NCBI GenBank assembly: GCA_036435485.1
Contig: CM071600.1
Coordinates: 63,919,546-63,983,545 of the forward strand
Direction of reading: 5' to 3'
Length of the DNA: 64,000 bases
Source of the DNA: Saposhnikovia divaricata
Lineage: Eukaryota; Streptophyta; Magnoliopsida; Apiales; Apiaceae
Positions within the stretch are counted from its first letter, which is position 1, and each line of letters begins with the position of its first letter. A model generated the notes under the pieces. It searched no databases, was not told the DNA's origin, and was given only the letters and a program-made list of their open reading frames with translations. Below, in pieces: positions 11,025 to 23,387 of the stretch. The position numbers and the translations under genes are program-made.

Positions 11025-11433
11025 ATTCTTTTGACAAAGGCTTGGACTTTTATCTATTTATTAGGAATAAGGTTCGAATGAAACCATTATAGAGCATGTT
11101 GCTCCCAGTAGGAGATAGAGTATTTATGTAAGGGTTGAACCCATCTTATTGATGTCCTTTGACAGCATAATGGAATTTATTCTGTTTTCTCTATGAGTTA
11201 TTCCTCCTTGTTAAAATAAATACGAAAGGCAAATGTTGAACTAGCTTGTGAGTTTAGTACCAGCCAGGGGGCCAAGTACTCGAAAAATTCTAAAGTTTAA
11301 CGAACTATAAGCAAAAACAAAAATATGGAAACAAAAGAAACTAACTGCATAGATAAGTTAAGTCATAAACCCCGAAGGGCAAAAGTTCAGACTAAATAAA
11401 GATAAAAAGCAGAAATAAGCCACGCAGGGCCAT
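11025..11433. other. Spacer between Tat pol and the antisense gene
   Basis: Non-coding gap between the convergent ends of pol (+) and the antisense ORF (-). On the minus strand it holds an AATAAA hexamer (11176-11181, seen as TTTATT on plus), a candidate poly(A) signal for the antisense transcript about 250 bases past its stop codon. Confidence 0.4.
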
Positions 11434-13279
11434 CTACACATCTAGGTCATCGACTACAACATCTCCTTGGGTAGAAGGAGGATCTGCTGCCTCTATCCCA
11501 GGAGAAGAAGGTGGATCCTGAGTGGGCTGAGAGTCCTCATCCACAGCTGTCTCTGTAGCAACCTCCATAGCAGCTGTCACTCCAGGGATAGCAGGAACCG
11601 GGAACCTCTCCAGGGACACCCCCTCAATCTTTCCACTCAGCTCCTCGATGATCTCCTCCCAACACTCCTTGAAGGTACCAGGAACGTTTGCATCATACTC
11701 GGCATTCAGGACATCTTGAAAGTCCTTAGAAGCCTTGTAATCAGCTATGATGTGGTCCCTGTTCTGCTGCACCTCCAACTGCAGCTTCCTGTTCTTCTCC
11801 TTCTCAGCAGCCAGCTCCTTCTCCACCTCCCTAAAACGAGCAAAGTTTGCCTCAGAGGAGGCAAAATATCTGTCTCTGTCCCTCTCAGCTATAGTCTTGT
11901 CAGCACGTACCTCCTTCAGGTTATGGACGGCGGCCTGAAGGTAGGCGTTCATCTGCAAAGAAGACAAGTGAATAAGGGAAACAAAAATACAATTAAATTA
12001 AGGAGTTGAACAAGAAATTACCGAAGCAACAGCTTGGGCCCCAAGAAGCTCAATCTGCAAATCATCAGAAGACTCCACAATGTGGACCCTATCTCGTGGA
12101 GTAACCACGCTCCTAGACCACTCAGCTGTAGCCCTAGAGTCGCCTACAGCTGTGTCCCTATTGCATAAGCCCCATCCCACTGTGAAGGGAGTGAGGTCTT
12201 CCTCAATGGGAACTGGCTTTTCTTGAAGAAAAGCAGGAACATGCTCCACCGCAGGAGAAGCATCATCAGTCCTGGCCCTTTTGGCCCTAGGGTTTTCTGT
12301 TACTACCCTAGCAGCAGCAGCAGCCTCCCTCTGCTTAAAAATTGCTCCCAGAGCAGCTTTGGCTGCAAAATGATTACAAAATGTTAGAAAATTATATCTA
12401 GCATAAAATGTTAATAAGGCAAGAGGTGAGGATTTCAAGTTAATTACCCTCAGGGCCCAAATCGCTTAGCCCATGGGCCTGCAACGAATCTTTAGAAATC
12501 AAATTTGCACATTGATGCAAATTATCAGATGTTAACAAAGCTATGACAGCCTCTTCTTCCACACCCAATTTTATACTCCTGATAGGCCCATCAACGGCTC
12601 TGCAGAAATTGGGCCGAAAATGGTTGTCCCAATCATCCCCATCCAAAAAGACATAAAACCACTCCCTCTTCCAATCAGGAAGGGAATCAGGAGCGGAATC
12701 CGAAACAAAACAAGAACGGGCTAAAGAACGATGTTGGATTTTGACCCAGCCCGAATTGTCAGAAGAATTGACAAATTTGAATAAATATCGAAAAACAGAA
12801 ATACTGGGCTCAAGCCCATGTTTCTTACACTGGACCATGAAACAATAGATAAAACGCCATGCATTTGGCATAAGTTGGGTTGGACAAACCCTGGCTTCAG
12901 CCAAAAGACGGCAAACAAAAGGATGAGGTGGAAGGCGGAAACCAGCATAAAAAGTTTCTTTGTAAACCCTAATTGCCCCAGGCTTTGGGTGACAAGCCCT
13001 TTCATTTGAGGCCGGAACAACGGCCCTATAAGGCCCATTAATACGAAAAAGTTGGGCTAAAATATCTACCCTATGCTGTTTGTATTTTGATTTATACTCA
13101 TAAGCATCTAAATGAAGCATATTGGGAAAAGCTTGACCAAACTCGTTTAAAAGATCTCTAAGGGAAAAAACACTGGCATGGACAAGAGATGTTATAGGGT
13201 TCTTATCCCTTGAAAGCCTTGGAGCAGTGGTAGAGGTATTAGCGAGTTGAGACTGGCCTGAAGAGCTGGAATCCTCCAT
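11434..13279 (-). CDS. Antisense ORF (aORF) of the Tat element, three exons, gypsy-type transposon domain
   Basis: Exon 1 is 12448-13279, exon 2 is 12022-12362 and exon 3 is 11434-11952. Introns of 85 and 69 bp have GT...AG ends (GTAATTAAC...TTTTGCAG and GTAATTTCT...CTTTGCAG). Lengths 832+341+519 = 1692 nt give exactly 564 codons, open throughout, about 563 residues. Exon 1 carries KETFYAGFRLPPHPFVCRLL, then CPTQLMPNAWRFIYCF, resembling the family annotated as putative gypsy-type transposon protein (PF04195-like). Exon 2 has a basic PRAKRAR segment, a possible nuclear signal. Exon 3 is a charged coiled coil (AERDRDRYF through VEKELAAEKEKN) with an acidic Pro/Ser-rich tail. It starts at ATG 13277-13279, with a TATA box about 230 bp upstream. 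Such antisense ORFs are known in Tat relatives; their function is unknown to me. Confidence 0.85.
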
Positions 13280-13507
13280 TGAAATGCTTCCCTTGAAGGC
13301 TTGAACCCAGAAATGTTGAAAAAAGAAGTTGGGGAATATGAAGATTCAACGATCTTCAAACGGAAACTGGAGAATAGGGCGGTGGAAAGACGCCGGAAAT
13401 CGCCTCGTGACAGAACCCTAGCAGAGCTTTTTGGAAAGTATTTGTGGGATAGTGAGAGAAAATTTTTGCAGAATAGTGAGATGTGAAATGAGGGACGCAC
13501 ACCACTC

Positions 13508-13514
13508 TTTTATA
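13508..13514 (-). promoter_or_regulatory. TATA box for the antisense ORF
   Basis: On the minus strand the sequence reads CTCTATAAAAGAG. It lies about 230 bp upstream of the antisense ATG, a suitable distance for a promoter giving a roughly 200-nt leader. Inferred from position and consensus only. Confidence 0.55.
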
Positions 13515-13708
13515 GAGTTCATGGTTGGTCACTCAACCGGTTATAGCAAGTAAATGGGCTGTCAACAGGTGACTGGGCCTTTGAATAGGCGGGAAGCCCA
13601 TGAAATTCAAATTTTGAATTAATTTTACTAAATTCTAGAATGTTCTATGACATTTTTAGAAAATAGGATAAAAGCCTATCAGAGTTTAGAGGCAGGAGGC
13701 CCAATTAA

Positions 13709-13759
13709 AAGGGCCACGCCCAGGAAACCAAACCTCCTAGGCGTGCCTAAGGAAGGTGT
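13709..13759 (+). repeat. Partial unit of the Tat 100-bp repeat, left of CACTA
   Basis: The motif ACGCCCAGGAAACC followed by CTCCTAGGCGTGCC is the same as the second half of the units at 17278-17710. The CACTA element interrupts this array exactly after TGT. Confidence 0.85.
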
Positions 13760-16700
13760 CACTACTAGAAAAACGTCAATAGACATCGGTTTTTAACCGA
13801 TGTCTATGTAAAACCAAAACCGATGTCTTCGCATGTGTAGAGAAAGGTAGGGGTCTTAGACATCGGTTTTTAACCGATGTCAATGTTTATGTTTAACATC
13901 GGTTTCTTAATAGTGAACTGATGTCTATGTTTCAAATTTACATCGGTTTCTTAATAGTGAACTGATGTATATGTGTCAAATTTACATCAGTTTCCTAATT
14001 GTGAACTAATGTCTATGTTTCAAATTTACATCGGTTTCTTAATAGTGAACTGATGTATATGTGTCAAATTTACATCGATTTCTACTAGTAAACTGATGTA
14101 TATGTTTCAAATTTACATCGGTTTTTTTAGTAAGGGCTGATGTGTTTCTTTGTATTTTACATCAGTTCTCTAGTAATAATCATTGTCTTTTTATTCCTTA
14201 GACATCAATTTTTTGGTTTTCTGATTTATTTTGTTCTTTTATTCATGGATGCCCTGTATATATGATAGACCTAATTACCAAAAACCAATATACCAAAACC
14301 AGATAAATAATATAAAAAAAACGATATTCCAAAACGAAATATGCACTCAATCGGTCAACTACATTATCCAATTCAATATCGAAACTAATTACATAATCCA
14401 AACCATCCAATATCGAAACTACATTGATATAATATCTTAAATGAATAGCTGTAAGCACTCGGACGTCGGACATGTTCTCTTAAAAATGCTTGAATAAAAA
14501 GATGGACAACATGTTGTCGAATTTGCAAACTCTCCACTATATTGAGACCAAACGCCTCAGAAGCACTCTTGCATGCAAAAACACCCCATGTTGTTCCTTC
14601 TCCCACTGCATGCAAAAATCAACAAGGAAGCATTAGATTGACTCAAACAAAAAAATTTATGAAAATGGCTATCGTGCCACAAAACTTTTAAAGTAGAAAA
14701 AATTATAAAATTCTAAGAAAAATTATGAGTCTAGATTTATGATGGAAGAAGCATGAAAAAGTAACCGCGTCTACTAAAACATGTCAATGAGCAGAACTGC
14801 AACTTTTAGTCAAGGTAAAGCTTAAAAGGCTTCAAACTTTATCCTTACAGCTATTTCATCATAGTAAAAATTTGTAGAACATCTTTCTCATAAAAATTAT
14901 CTTATTTTATTGATAAATTGGTTGGTATATTTGCCTACCAGATGACAAAATTACTACTCTCATTGCATGTACTGTTCGGTCAACTCCGCAGAATTATCAG
15001 ACATAGAACTGCATCCTTATTTAAAACATTAACAATCCAGATTTACCTCTTCATCAGGACCAGGAAAACCAGCACGGTTAAAATTTTGCCGCCAGCCTCT
15101 TTCATACAAGAATGAAACCAGTGGACTCCTAATAAAAGGGGAGATTAGAATCAATATTTGGCACATCCTTTTTAAAAAAATATAAACAAGAAATAACTCT
15201 ATTTTGCTACTAAACAATCGAAAGTCAATTTAATGACCACGTATTCGACTACAAATCCAATATACATCATGCTGTACATATATGAATAGATGCATAAAAC
15301 ATATAATCAAACTGGCAATAAAGATGCTCATGTTGGGATCTAACCTTAGAAAATAGAATATTGAGACAATGAATCTTCTGTCTTTCTTCTACATAAGCTT
15401 AATGTTATGTGATGCCAAGTTCTTTACAGACTTGGGATGTCTAAAGGGCTAATTCCCTAGTCGGGACTAGTATTACAACTGCATATTATTTAAAAGCACA
15501 AGTCATATATGCATGATGGAATCGAGAGATGTGATTCGTGGTTACAAGAAGTAACATTTCAAGTTGTATCTACTAGCCACAAAGGGAGGGGGAGTAATAC
15601 ATGCATGACCTATGGAACCAGAAATAAGATTGATAAAAACAATTTATATGCATTCTATGCCCAACCTCTTTCCCTTCCCCATCACCCATGTATGAATCTA
15701 TTTATCTATCTAATATTACCTCACCTTCCCATCTTATAACCTTTAATGAATTTAACAAACATTTCAACACCACAGGATGTACATTAAGCTTTGGTTCAGG
15801 ATGTGCTTTCAACACCACAAAATCAACATCCTAGCTTTTCCAAAAACTCGAAACTCAAATACAGTAGAATAAATTCAGTATTTTATTACAGAACAGCAAA
15901 TAAGGTGTTTGAGGAAGAAGAGAAAGAGTAACTAAATGATGAAATCGATACCCTTTGGGATAAATGTTTCCTGAGAGATTCAAGATCATAGAGGAGCCCG
16001 AATGATAGGTAACATTCCCATGCTTCAGGAGCTGATCATTGGATAAAGTGTAACATTGTTGAAATGTTCCAGGCAAAGCCACAAGGTACAACAAAACCAT
16101 CACGCTCTGCTCATCCATTCTTCTTAAGCATTTAGTTACCACCTCGGTTGTCATATATATAAGCCAGGCCCAGGCCGACCCAGCTCCTTGAATGTCCTTC
16201 ATATATATTTGCGTACATATTTATACACACATGGAACATAAATAACAGATTTAACCCATTATAACATAATATTTATGCTAAATTATCATAATACATTTCA
16301 ACAAATGACCCAAAAATTGAGAAAAAATCAAAACCAACTTACTAAATGGAAGAAGGCATAGCTAACGAGCTAATTCAATCCAAACCCCTCTAATAGTTTC
16401 TCATGTACGAAAATCGAGAAGAAACAAGTAACAAACCACTTACTAATTTGAAAACAAAAATGAGAAGAAAAAAAATTGAGATTAACAGTTGTATAACAAA
16501 AATCGATCTAATTTGAAACTAAATCGAAACAATATATTCAATTAAAGCTTGTCCACTTACTAAATTGAGATTTTGAGCTGTAGGTTTGAGCTTTTAAGTT
16601 GAACAATTAATCAATTCAAGTTGAATAAATCGATTAACAGTTGAGATACGAGCTAATACGGGTTAGATTCGAGTTGAATGAATCGATTGAAGCTAATACC

Positions 16701-17280
16701 CGAGCCAATTGAAGCTATGGTGGCTAATTGAAGCTAGGGTTCTTGAGAGAGTAAAGAAAAAGGAGGGAGTTGTATCTATGCCCATCGATTTCATGGCTTT
16801 GATTGACTGAAAATTAAGCTTTATTTGAAAAGGGTTGAGGGCTAGGGTTCTTAGTTGAGAGGGGGAGGTCTTGAGGGAGGTATGAATTTAAGCTAATTGA
16901 AGAAAAGAGGGGCTAGGGTTCTTCAGGTTCTTCGCCAACGGGGGTTTTTTTTTTGTTGAGTTGATATTTTTGTCTGAGGGGGGGGTTGTATTCTTTTTTT
17001 GTTTTTCAGTTTTTATTTTAAGTACAAAGTAGTGCTGAGCGGGAGTTGATTTTTGGTTAAGGGGGAAATATTTTGCTAAAGGGGAAAAGGAAAAGGGGGA
17101 AGCGCGATTTTATTTTTTTAAAAATAAACTCCAGACATCGTTTTTACGAAGAAGTGATGTATTTACTAATATTAGACATCGGTTTAGATTTTACTGATGT
17201 TATAGAGACTTTTAACATCAGTGGCTTTTCTAACCGATGTCTAATGTGTGATGTCTATTCCAGTTTTTCTAGTAGTGTGT
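13757..17280. mobile_element. Non-autonomous CACTA (En/Spm) DNA transposon
   Basis: The ends are CACTACTAGAAAAA at 13760 and its inverted copy TTTTTCTAGTAGTG ending at 17277 (3518 bp), with the 3-bp target duplication tgt (13757-13759, 17278-17280). Subterminal regions are filled with ACATCGGTTT-type motifs in both orientations (about 13785-14190 and 17135-17250), the transposase-binding repeats typical of CACTA elements. No transposase ORF was recognised. The interior has only short ORFs, so it would need transposase from elsewhere. It sits in the Tat tandem array, making it younger than the Tat insertion or at least than that array. Confidence 0.9.
14195..17120. other. CACTA interior, no gene recognised
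   Basis: AT-rich sequence with short ORFs on both strands (for example minus 14385-14615 and 15855-16202) that match nothing I recognise. An acceptor-like TTGCATGCAG precedes an open stretch near 14610 on the minus strand, so captured host exons are possible but unsupported. Confidence 0.4.
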
Positions 17281-17712
17281 CTCCTTGGCGGGGGTACCCA
17301 CGCCCAACTTGATTTTTCTCAAACAAGGGTATACCCACGCCCAGGAAACCAAACCTCCTAGGCGTGCCTAAGGAAGGTGTCTCCTTGGCGGGGGTACCCA
17401 TGCCTAACTTGATTTTTCTTAAACAAGGGTATACCCACGCCCAGGAGACCAAACCTCCTAGGCGTGCCTAAGGAAGGTGTCTCCTTGGCGGGGGTACCCA
17501 CGCCCAGGATGATTTTTAAGGGACGAAGGTACACCCACGCCTAGGAGACCAAACCTCCTAGGCGTGCCTAAGGAAGGTGTCTCCTTGGCGGGGGTACCCA
17601 CGCCCAGGATGATTTTTGAGGGACGAAGGTACACCCACGCCCAGGAGACCAAACTTCCTAGGCGTGCCTAAGGAAAGTGTCTCCTTGGCGGGGGTACCCA
17701 CGCCCAGGGTGC
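17278..17712 (+). repeat. 100-bp tandem array in the Tat 3' region
   Basis: Units begin TGTCTCCTTGGCGGGGGTAC at 17278, 17378, 17478, 17578 and 17678, an exact 100-bp period with four full copies and a partial fifth. Each contains two ACGCCCA boxes and CCTAGGCGTGCC. Tandem arrays in the untranslated 3' part are characteristic of Tat elements and can seed satellite DNA. Confidence 0.95.
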
Positions 17713-18221
17713 ATTTTTTGGCAGGATGTCTTTCTAAAGTTAATCCTTTAAAAATTCTGAAAAATGATGATTGGAAAATTGAAAAATGATTTCCGAAAAA
17801 TCCTGAATAACAGAAAAATTATTTTATGCTTGAAAGTACTATTGATTATTTTTGGTAAAATATCCAAAAATAATTAAAATACCTGTGGGTACCTAAAAAT
17901 TCCGAAATTATTAGGAATAATTAAGGAAAATACCTGTTGGTACATAAAAATTCCTAAATTATTAGGAAAAATTACGAAAAATACCTGTGGGTACATAAAG
18001 AACGCAAGGAAATTATCTATAATTCCCTGTAAGACGTAAATACCATTAGCTTCGAATAAAGCCAAACGTCGTAAATGTGTAGGTCGCTCCACACTTTACA
18101 TTAAGACGGTATTCCTGAAACACTAGTGTACAACAAGCGATAAACCCAGACTCAAGTCTCAGAAAGGCCGTTAAAACTTCGAGGAAAACCTGATCAGTTT
18201 TCCTAGAAGTTGGGGGGCAAA
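17713..18221 (+). other. 3' untranslated region and polypurine tract of Tat element
   Basis: Non-coding. Three copies of TACCTGTGGGTAC-like motifs occur near 17880-17995 at about 55-bp spacing, a second minor repeat. The region ends in the polypurine tract TTGGGGGGCAAA at 18210-18221, which primes plus-strand DNA. Confidence 0.7.
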
Positions 18222-18735
18222 TGATATGGGCTGAAAATAAGCCCTAAAGACACATTTAATATGGTATTAATTAGACCCAGTGTGGTCCAAACGTGGGGCC
18301 CATTAATGAGGTCAGAATCCCTATTTTAATATTAATTTCGTAATTAATATTGGGGGAAATAAACAACTCAGCAATAAGAGTTGGATAAGGATAATATCCC
18401 CTTCAGACTTAGCCACCAAGGCATCCAATTCGATATGGAAACTGATTCCTATAAGGAATAGATCTAGAACCTTCCTCAAAGACTTGTCCACCAAGTCTCC
18501 AAATCCTACCATAATTCTAAGGCTTCTCAGCCTATATAAAGGGCCTGACCCCTCATTCTCAGAACTACGTTTTTGTCTTGATCTTTGATATTCATCAAAG
18601 TACGTAGGCATCTTGTGAAGGCATATTCAGCCACGAGCACGAGAGCAGCCATTAAAGCACGAAGCTCACACACCTTTGCATTAAATACACAAACCCTAGC
18701 CGCAGTACTAGTAACCTAGTTTTTATTCCACAACA
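18222..18735 (+). repeat. 3' LTR of Tat element
   Basis: 514 bp, the same ends as 4764-5277. Differences seen by eye: ATGACTC/ACAACTC, GGCTTG/GTCTTG, AGGTATC/AGGCATC and GCAGATT/GCATATT. Confidence 0.93.
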
Positions 18736-18740
18736 ATATA

Positions 18741-19905
18741 AAAACATGATTGCAATATTAAATAATTTTTATAAAATAATAAAAAAAACTCGTGCATCAC
18801 ACGGGCATTGAAAATTTGTCGGTTCGGTTTTCAGCACGGTCATCTTATTTATTAAAATAAATAATAAAATAATTTAATTAATGATAATTAACCAATTGCC
18901 TTTTTTAATTAAAAGACGTTTACTTTAATTGATGATATTACCATTTATAAACACCCAAGATATTATATCTTCTAATTAATAATATTTCTTTATAAATTAG
19001 AACACGTTAAATTTTAAATTGAAACATAATCTTGCAGTAACTAATATATACCAAAAAATATCACACCATATTCTAATCACTAACAAAATATAATAGAAAT
19101 CCGTATACAACGAATTTTTAGTAAAAAATCGTTAGATCTAATGTTTAGGTATATTATATGATTAAATTAATTTACTAAAATTTTAAGGTTCGAATTCCGT
19201 GAACGACATATTTATTTTAGAATTTTATAATATAAGTTTTAAGACATTCATATCATTAATTAAATTTATATTAAATTATTTAAATTTAAATAAATTATTG
19301 AAATAATAATTATATAAAAATATAATTATAACATAAAATAAAATGTATAAAATATCAAAAAAAATAATCATACATCGCACGTGTTATAAAGTAGTATAAG
19401 TAATAAGTAAAATTTACTTATAAGTTAAATGTAGTGTTTGTTAAATTATAACTTATTAATTATTTATATAAATTTGTAATGATATTTTTTATTACAAGTT
19501 TTCAAATATTTTATAATGTTCATTATTTAAATTCTTATGTGTTTTTGAATTTTATTTTATTTTTCATTAAATAATATATTTCACGTTATTCAATAATATA
19601 CGTAGAAATATTATTATATTAATAAAATTATGAAATATGATTGAAATTTAATATAAAAGTTGATTTTAAAGTTTTTTTTGACGAATTGAAATTGCCTTTA
19701 GTGATATGATTAATTGATACCTAGCATAATAAGTTGTTATGCCGTAAAAAAGTACATGACCAACTTCAGTCTTATCACTGCCGGTCGGGTTAATATGATG
19801 ATTGTCAAACTGAGGTGCTTAAATTGGTGTCGGATTAATATGATGATTGCCAAACGGAGGTGTTTATCCATCAATAATGAACTAGACGCAGATACGGAAG
19901 AGAGG
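18741..19905. other. AT-rich intergenic DNA with Helitron-like traces
   Basis: No gene. The CGTGCATCACACGGG hairpin near 18793-18808 resembles Helitron 3' hairpins, but no CTAG end follows on the proper side. An imperfect 50-bp direct duplication (AATATGATGATTGTCAAAC / AATATGATGATTGCCAAAC) lies at about 19793 and 19837. Confidence 0.4.
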
Positions 19906-19910
19906 TTCTT

Positions 19911-21921
19911 TGTTCGCTATTTTCTCTACGCAAGTATACGCAGTTCAAAAGCAATATAGGGAAATAAGGATCGTTCCCACGAAGACTTGGTGTATTTAAG
20001 CAAATATGTTTATTCAACAACGTTCGGTTAATTATAGAAGCCTGAACAACAAATGGTTGGTTTGTTCAATTCACAATTAATTAATGAAATAATGACTAAA
20101 AATAATATGACAAAGATTATATATGAGATAAACATGGGATTCTAATTTCATTATTTATTTCATTTAGAATTGATGCCTTAATTTAAAGTGATTCTGATAA
20201 TTATGAAAGCTAGCCGGGAACACGAAACTAATATAAGCGCCTTTCAGCCTTAACTTATATCAAACCATACAAACATCCACTTAGAAAGATAGAAGTTGCA
20301 TGGACACCATTTATGTCTAGACCCTATATGTCTATAAGATTTGAAAACATAACTGGTTTACGAATAAATTCCTTATTTTTGGCTACACAGGGCGATGTGA
20401 TTCAAAACCCTACCACTAATCGTAATTAAATATGAAAATTACGAACCTGTGCTAACATGGCAAATTCTAAATTCTCAAATCCACTTTCGCATTCATTAAG
20501 AATTAATAATTTAGATGATAGCTACGCATCTAATAAATTAAGCACAACCACGTTAGGCAATCGGAAATTTTTATCATAACACAATTTATTAAGGCATCGA
20601 ATTACTAAATTACGTAAATAAATCCATTAGAATCCCATGACGGCGATTAGTTCATAATTAAACGAATCGTCATCATGGGATTAATTGAAATCATAATAAT
20701 AATAATAGTAATAATAACAATAATAATAATAATAATAATACTAATAACAACAATAATAAAACTAAATTAAAAATTACGATAAATTAAATATGAAAATTAT
20801 AAGATTTTAGAAACTAAAACCGAAATAATTTCCACTTGCAAGAAACGAGCACTCCGATAATTTCCTGTAAAATAAGAAATTAGAAAATAAAACCGAAATA
20901 GCTTTCACCGAAAGAGAAGAGCACTCCAAATAATTCCCGTAATTTCTTCAACCAAAATAACACTTATACTAAATTTGCTAAAAATTAAAGTGTTTAAAAA
21001 CAAAGCTTAAAATTTACAAGAACAAGAGAGAATACAAGAGAGAAAAATTGCTCTCCAAAATGTTGTGTGATTCTAAGCTTGAGACTACCCCTATTTATAG
21101 CAAAATTTTAGCACACCAATTAATAAAATAAAACTAAAAAGAATTAAAAAGAAATAAAAAGAAATACAATAAACATAATTCAGCAGCCCACAATTATACA
21201 AACCAGCCGTCCACCCATTAAAAGATAGGCCACAAAACCCAACTGCACTCCTGAATGTATGCTGCCTTCGACAACTTCACTTTCAGCTTCCCCGCGTGGT
21301 CCACACGCGCGCAAAACACAATGCAACTCCTGGAGCGTGGCTCCCACGCACGTGTGGGAGCGTAGGAACCTGGCCACAGACTTTGCAAAATTGAACCACT
21401 CTTTCTTTTTTTATTGCCGACAATATAACTTGATTGGGTTGCTTTATTTTTTTGTGGACACAACACTAGCCTTGCTTCTTACAACTTGCACAATTCGTTT
21501 CTATTCTTTTGTTTTTTTTTTTATTATTATAAAAATTTCCGACAACAAATCATGGCTTTGCACTTGCTTTTTCCACCTGCTACATAAACGATCACATAAT
21601 TTGATTGTTTTTTTGTTTTTTTGTTTTTTTTTTTTGTTTTTTCTTTTTTTCTTTTCTTTTTTTTCTTTTGTTTATTCAACTTGCATAATAAAATATATTT
21701 AATTAATAACTAATTAATTTAATTCCGAATTTATAAAAATAAATATCTAATATTATTAGATATTTATAAATATAAATTTCTAATTAAATAAAGTATTTAT
21801 TAATAAATATATAATATTATTATACAACAAAAACTAATTAAAAGACACAACATATTTAAGGATAAATCATCAATATAGGTCCATTTAGCGCATAATAAGT
21901 GGATATAAAATCCACTTATCA
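19911..21921 (-). repeat. 3' LTR of Athila element
   Basis: 2011-bp copy with ends TGTTCGC (left) and CCACTTATCA (right) on the plus strand. It includes a TAA-rich microsatellite (about 20694-20760) and a T-rich run (about 21609-21670). Small ORFs inside appear identically in the other LTR and are not genes. Confidence 0.95.
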
Positions 21922-23387
21922 CACCCCCAAACTTAAACTGAAGCTTGTCCTCAAGCGAAAACAGACTCGACTACCTCTAAATGCATGAATGCAAACGATG
22001 CAAGGATCCCATAGGCAAAGCAAAACCAATTTAGCAGAGTGTCTCAGAGAATGTGATAACTCCAAATAGAGATCGACTAAAAACCCGCAATTTAACATGT
22101 AAAAGTACAGAAACGTGCGTGTGTGCAATACTCATCAGAATTACTCTTAGCACTGGATCAAAACCATACATATTCTTCGTCATAACAATCACAAGTTTAT
22201 AAATAGAATGGCCGCTAGACACTTCATAACCTAGAAACACCTCCATCATCATTTGAGTTAGACAGGAATTCATGCTTTATTAACAATTATGATGCAAATA
22301 CTATACACAACACACATGCTTATTTGACCGTGCAATGGATGAGACCCCAAAAGGCTTATACAATAATACCCATGTAGCGAGCGTTAGGTCAGTGGATCCC
22401 AGACTATAAAAGCCTTAGGTCACTAGGCACAAAGTCCCCTCGTACTTAATTGCTCGAGTATTAAAGAGCTCACCCTGGCCAACTCTGCATACTCACAATC
22501 TCATAAACAATATTTTGTTTTTCTTTTTTTATTTTATTTTATTTTATTTTATTTTATTTTTTTTATTTTTTTTTTGTTTTTCATTTTTTTATATGCAATC
22601 TGGAATGATGAGAATTCTCATTTCCAACCCTAGACTACTCATATAAATATGAGCTGGCTACTAGCCAATTGACACCTATCAATTATTAACAAATACACAC
22701 AAACTAGCATGAACCCTGGCTTCCCCCAAACTTATATTTTAGTGATTCTACGCTATCAAGGGAATAAAGAAAATTCCAAATATAATCAGGTGATTAAATT
22801 TCAACAACCAAACAAGCATGACCTTAACCTAGCCCAAAAGTAACCGATGAGTTGTGTAAGATTGTGTTTTTGTAACATGTATGTCAATTCATAAGTATTT
22901 AAATCAGCCCTCTATCCATTATTATCACACTCAAATTCATCATTGACTACTAAACGGAATCACCAAGCGCTACGGGATCAAGGAAAATATGATATGCAAC
23001 TAATCATGAATATGCAATTTTTTTTATATATATGAAATTATACTAGCATGGTATATTATGAACTCCATGAAACTGTATGCATACTATGACTCGAGAAATC
23101 AATTATCCTAAATCACCCCCAAACTTAAAATATTCAATGTCCTCATTGAAGGTATAGATAAAGGATAACAGAGAACTCCCCTAACTGTCGGCATCGCTAC
23201 CCTCCTCGGGTGGTGAATCAAGTGGTGGCAATGAGCTCCAAACTGAAACTAATCCTGCAACTCGCCAATGACCTGCAAACTGAACAAAATCACACAAAAT
23301 CAAACCACACATAAAAATACCAAACCTATGGGTTGCCTCCCATGAAGCGCTTGTTTATTGTCTCTAGCTTGACGAGTATACTGAGAA
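21922..23387 (-). other. Athila 3' region without env
   Basis: Between the pol stop and the 3' LTR. Three polypurine-type tracts occur on the minus strand, read on plus as CACCCCCAAACTTAAA at 21922 and near 23116, and CCCCCAAACTTATA near 22724. The one abutting the LTR (21922-21937) is the likely plus-strand primer. A (TTTTA)n run lies at about 22527-22570. No substantial ORF. Confidence 0.75.

Larger units (their letters stand above)
4759..18740 (+). mobile_element. Ty3/gypsy LTR retrotransposon, Tat lineage
   Basis: LTRs of 514 bp at 4764-5277 and 18222-18735 both run TGATATGG...CACAACA and differ at about five positions by eye (about 99% identical). The 5-bp target duplication is atata (4759-4763, 18736-18740). 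A primer-binding site starting TTTGGCGCCGTCTGTGGG follows the 5' LTR and a G-rich polypurine tract (18211-18221) precedes the 3' LTR. The order is gag, protease, RT, RNase H, a second archaeal-type RNase H, integrase. The second RNase H and the antisense ORF behind integrase are hallmarks of the Tat clade (Retand/Grande/Ogre relatives). Without the 3.5-kb CACTA inserted in its 3' part the element is about 10.45 kb. gag-pol is broken; the antisense gene is not. Confidence 0.93.

Noticed and set aside
11467..12009. 180-codon plus-strand ORF opposite the Tat antisense gene
   Set aside because: Shadow of exon 3 of the antisense ORF; Leu/Ser/Arg-rich composition and no domain.
13192..13500. Minus-strand 102-codon ORF upstream of the antisense gene
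   Set aside because: Overlaps the 5' leader and start of the antisense ORF in another frame; best seen as leader sequence.
17255..17652. Minus-strand ORFs of 64-65 codons with repeated VSWAWVYP-type units
   Set aside because: Encoded by the 100-bp tandem array, where any frame without stops repeats.
17278..17712. CRISPR-like array
   Set aside because: Units are contiguous 100-bp direct repeats with no unique spacers, in plant DNA.
21180..21702. Small ORFs in the Athila LTR, repeated at 30217-30729
   Set aside because: Duplicated only because the LTR is duplicated; T-run derived in part; no domain.
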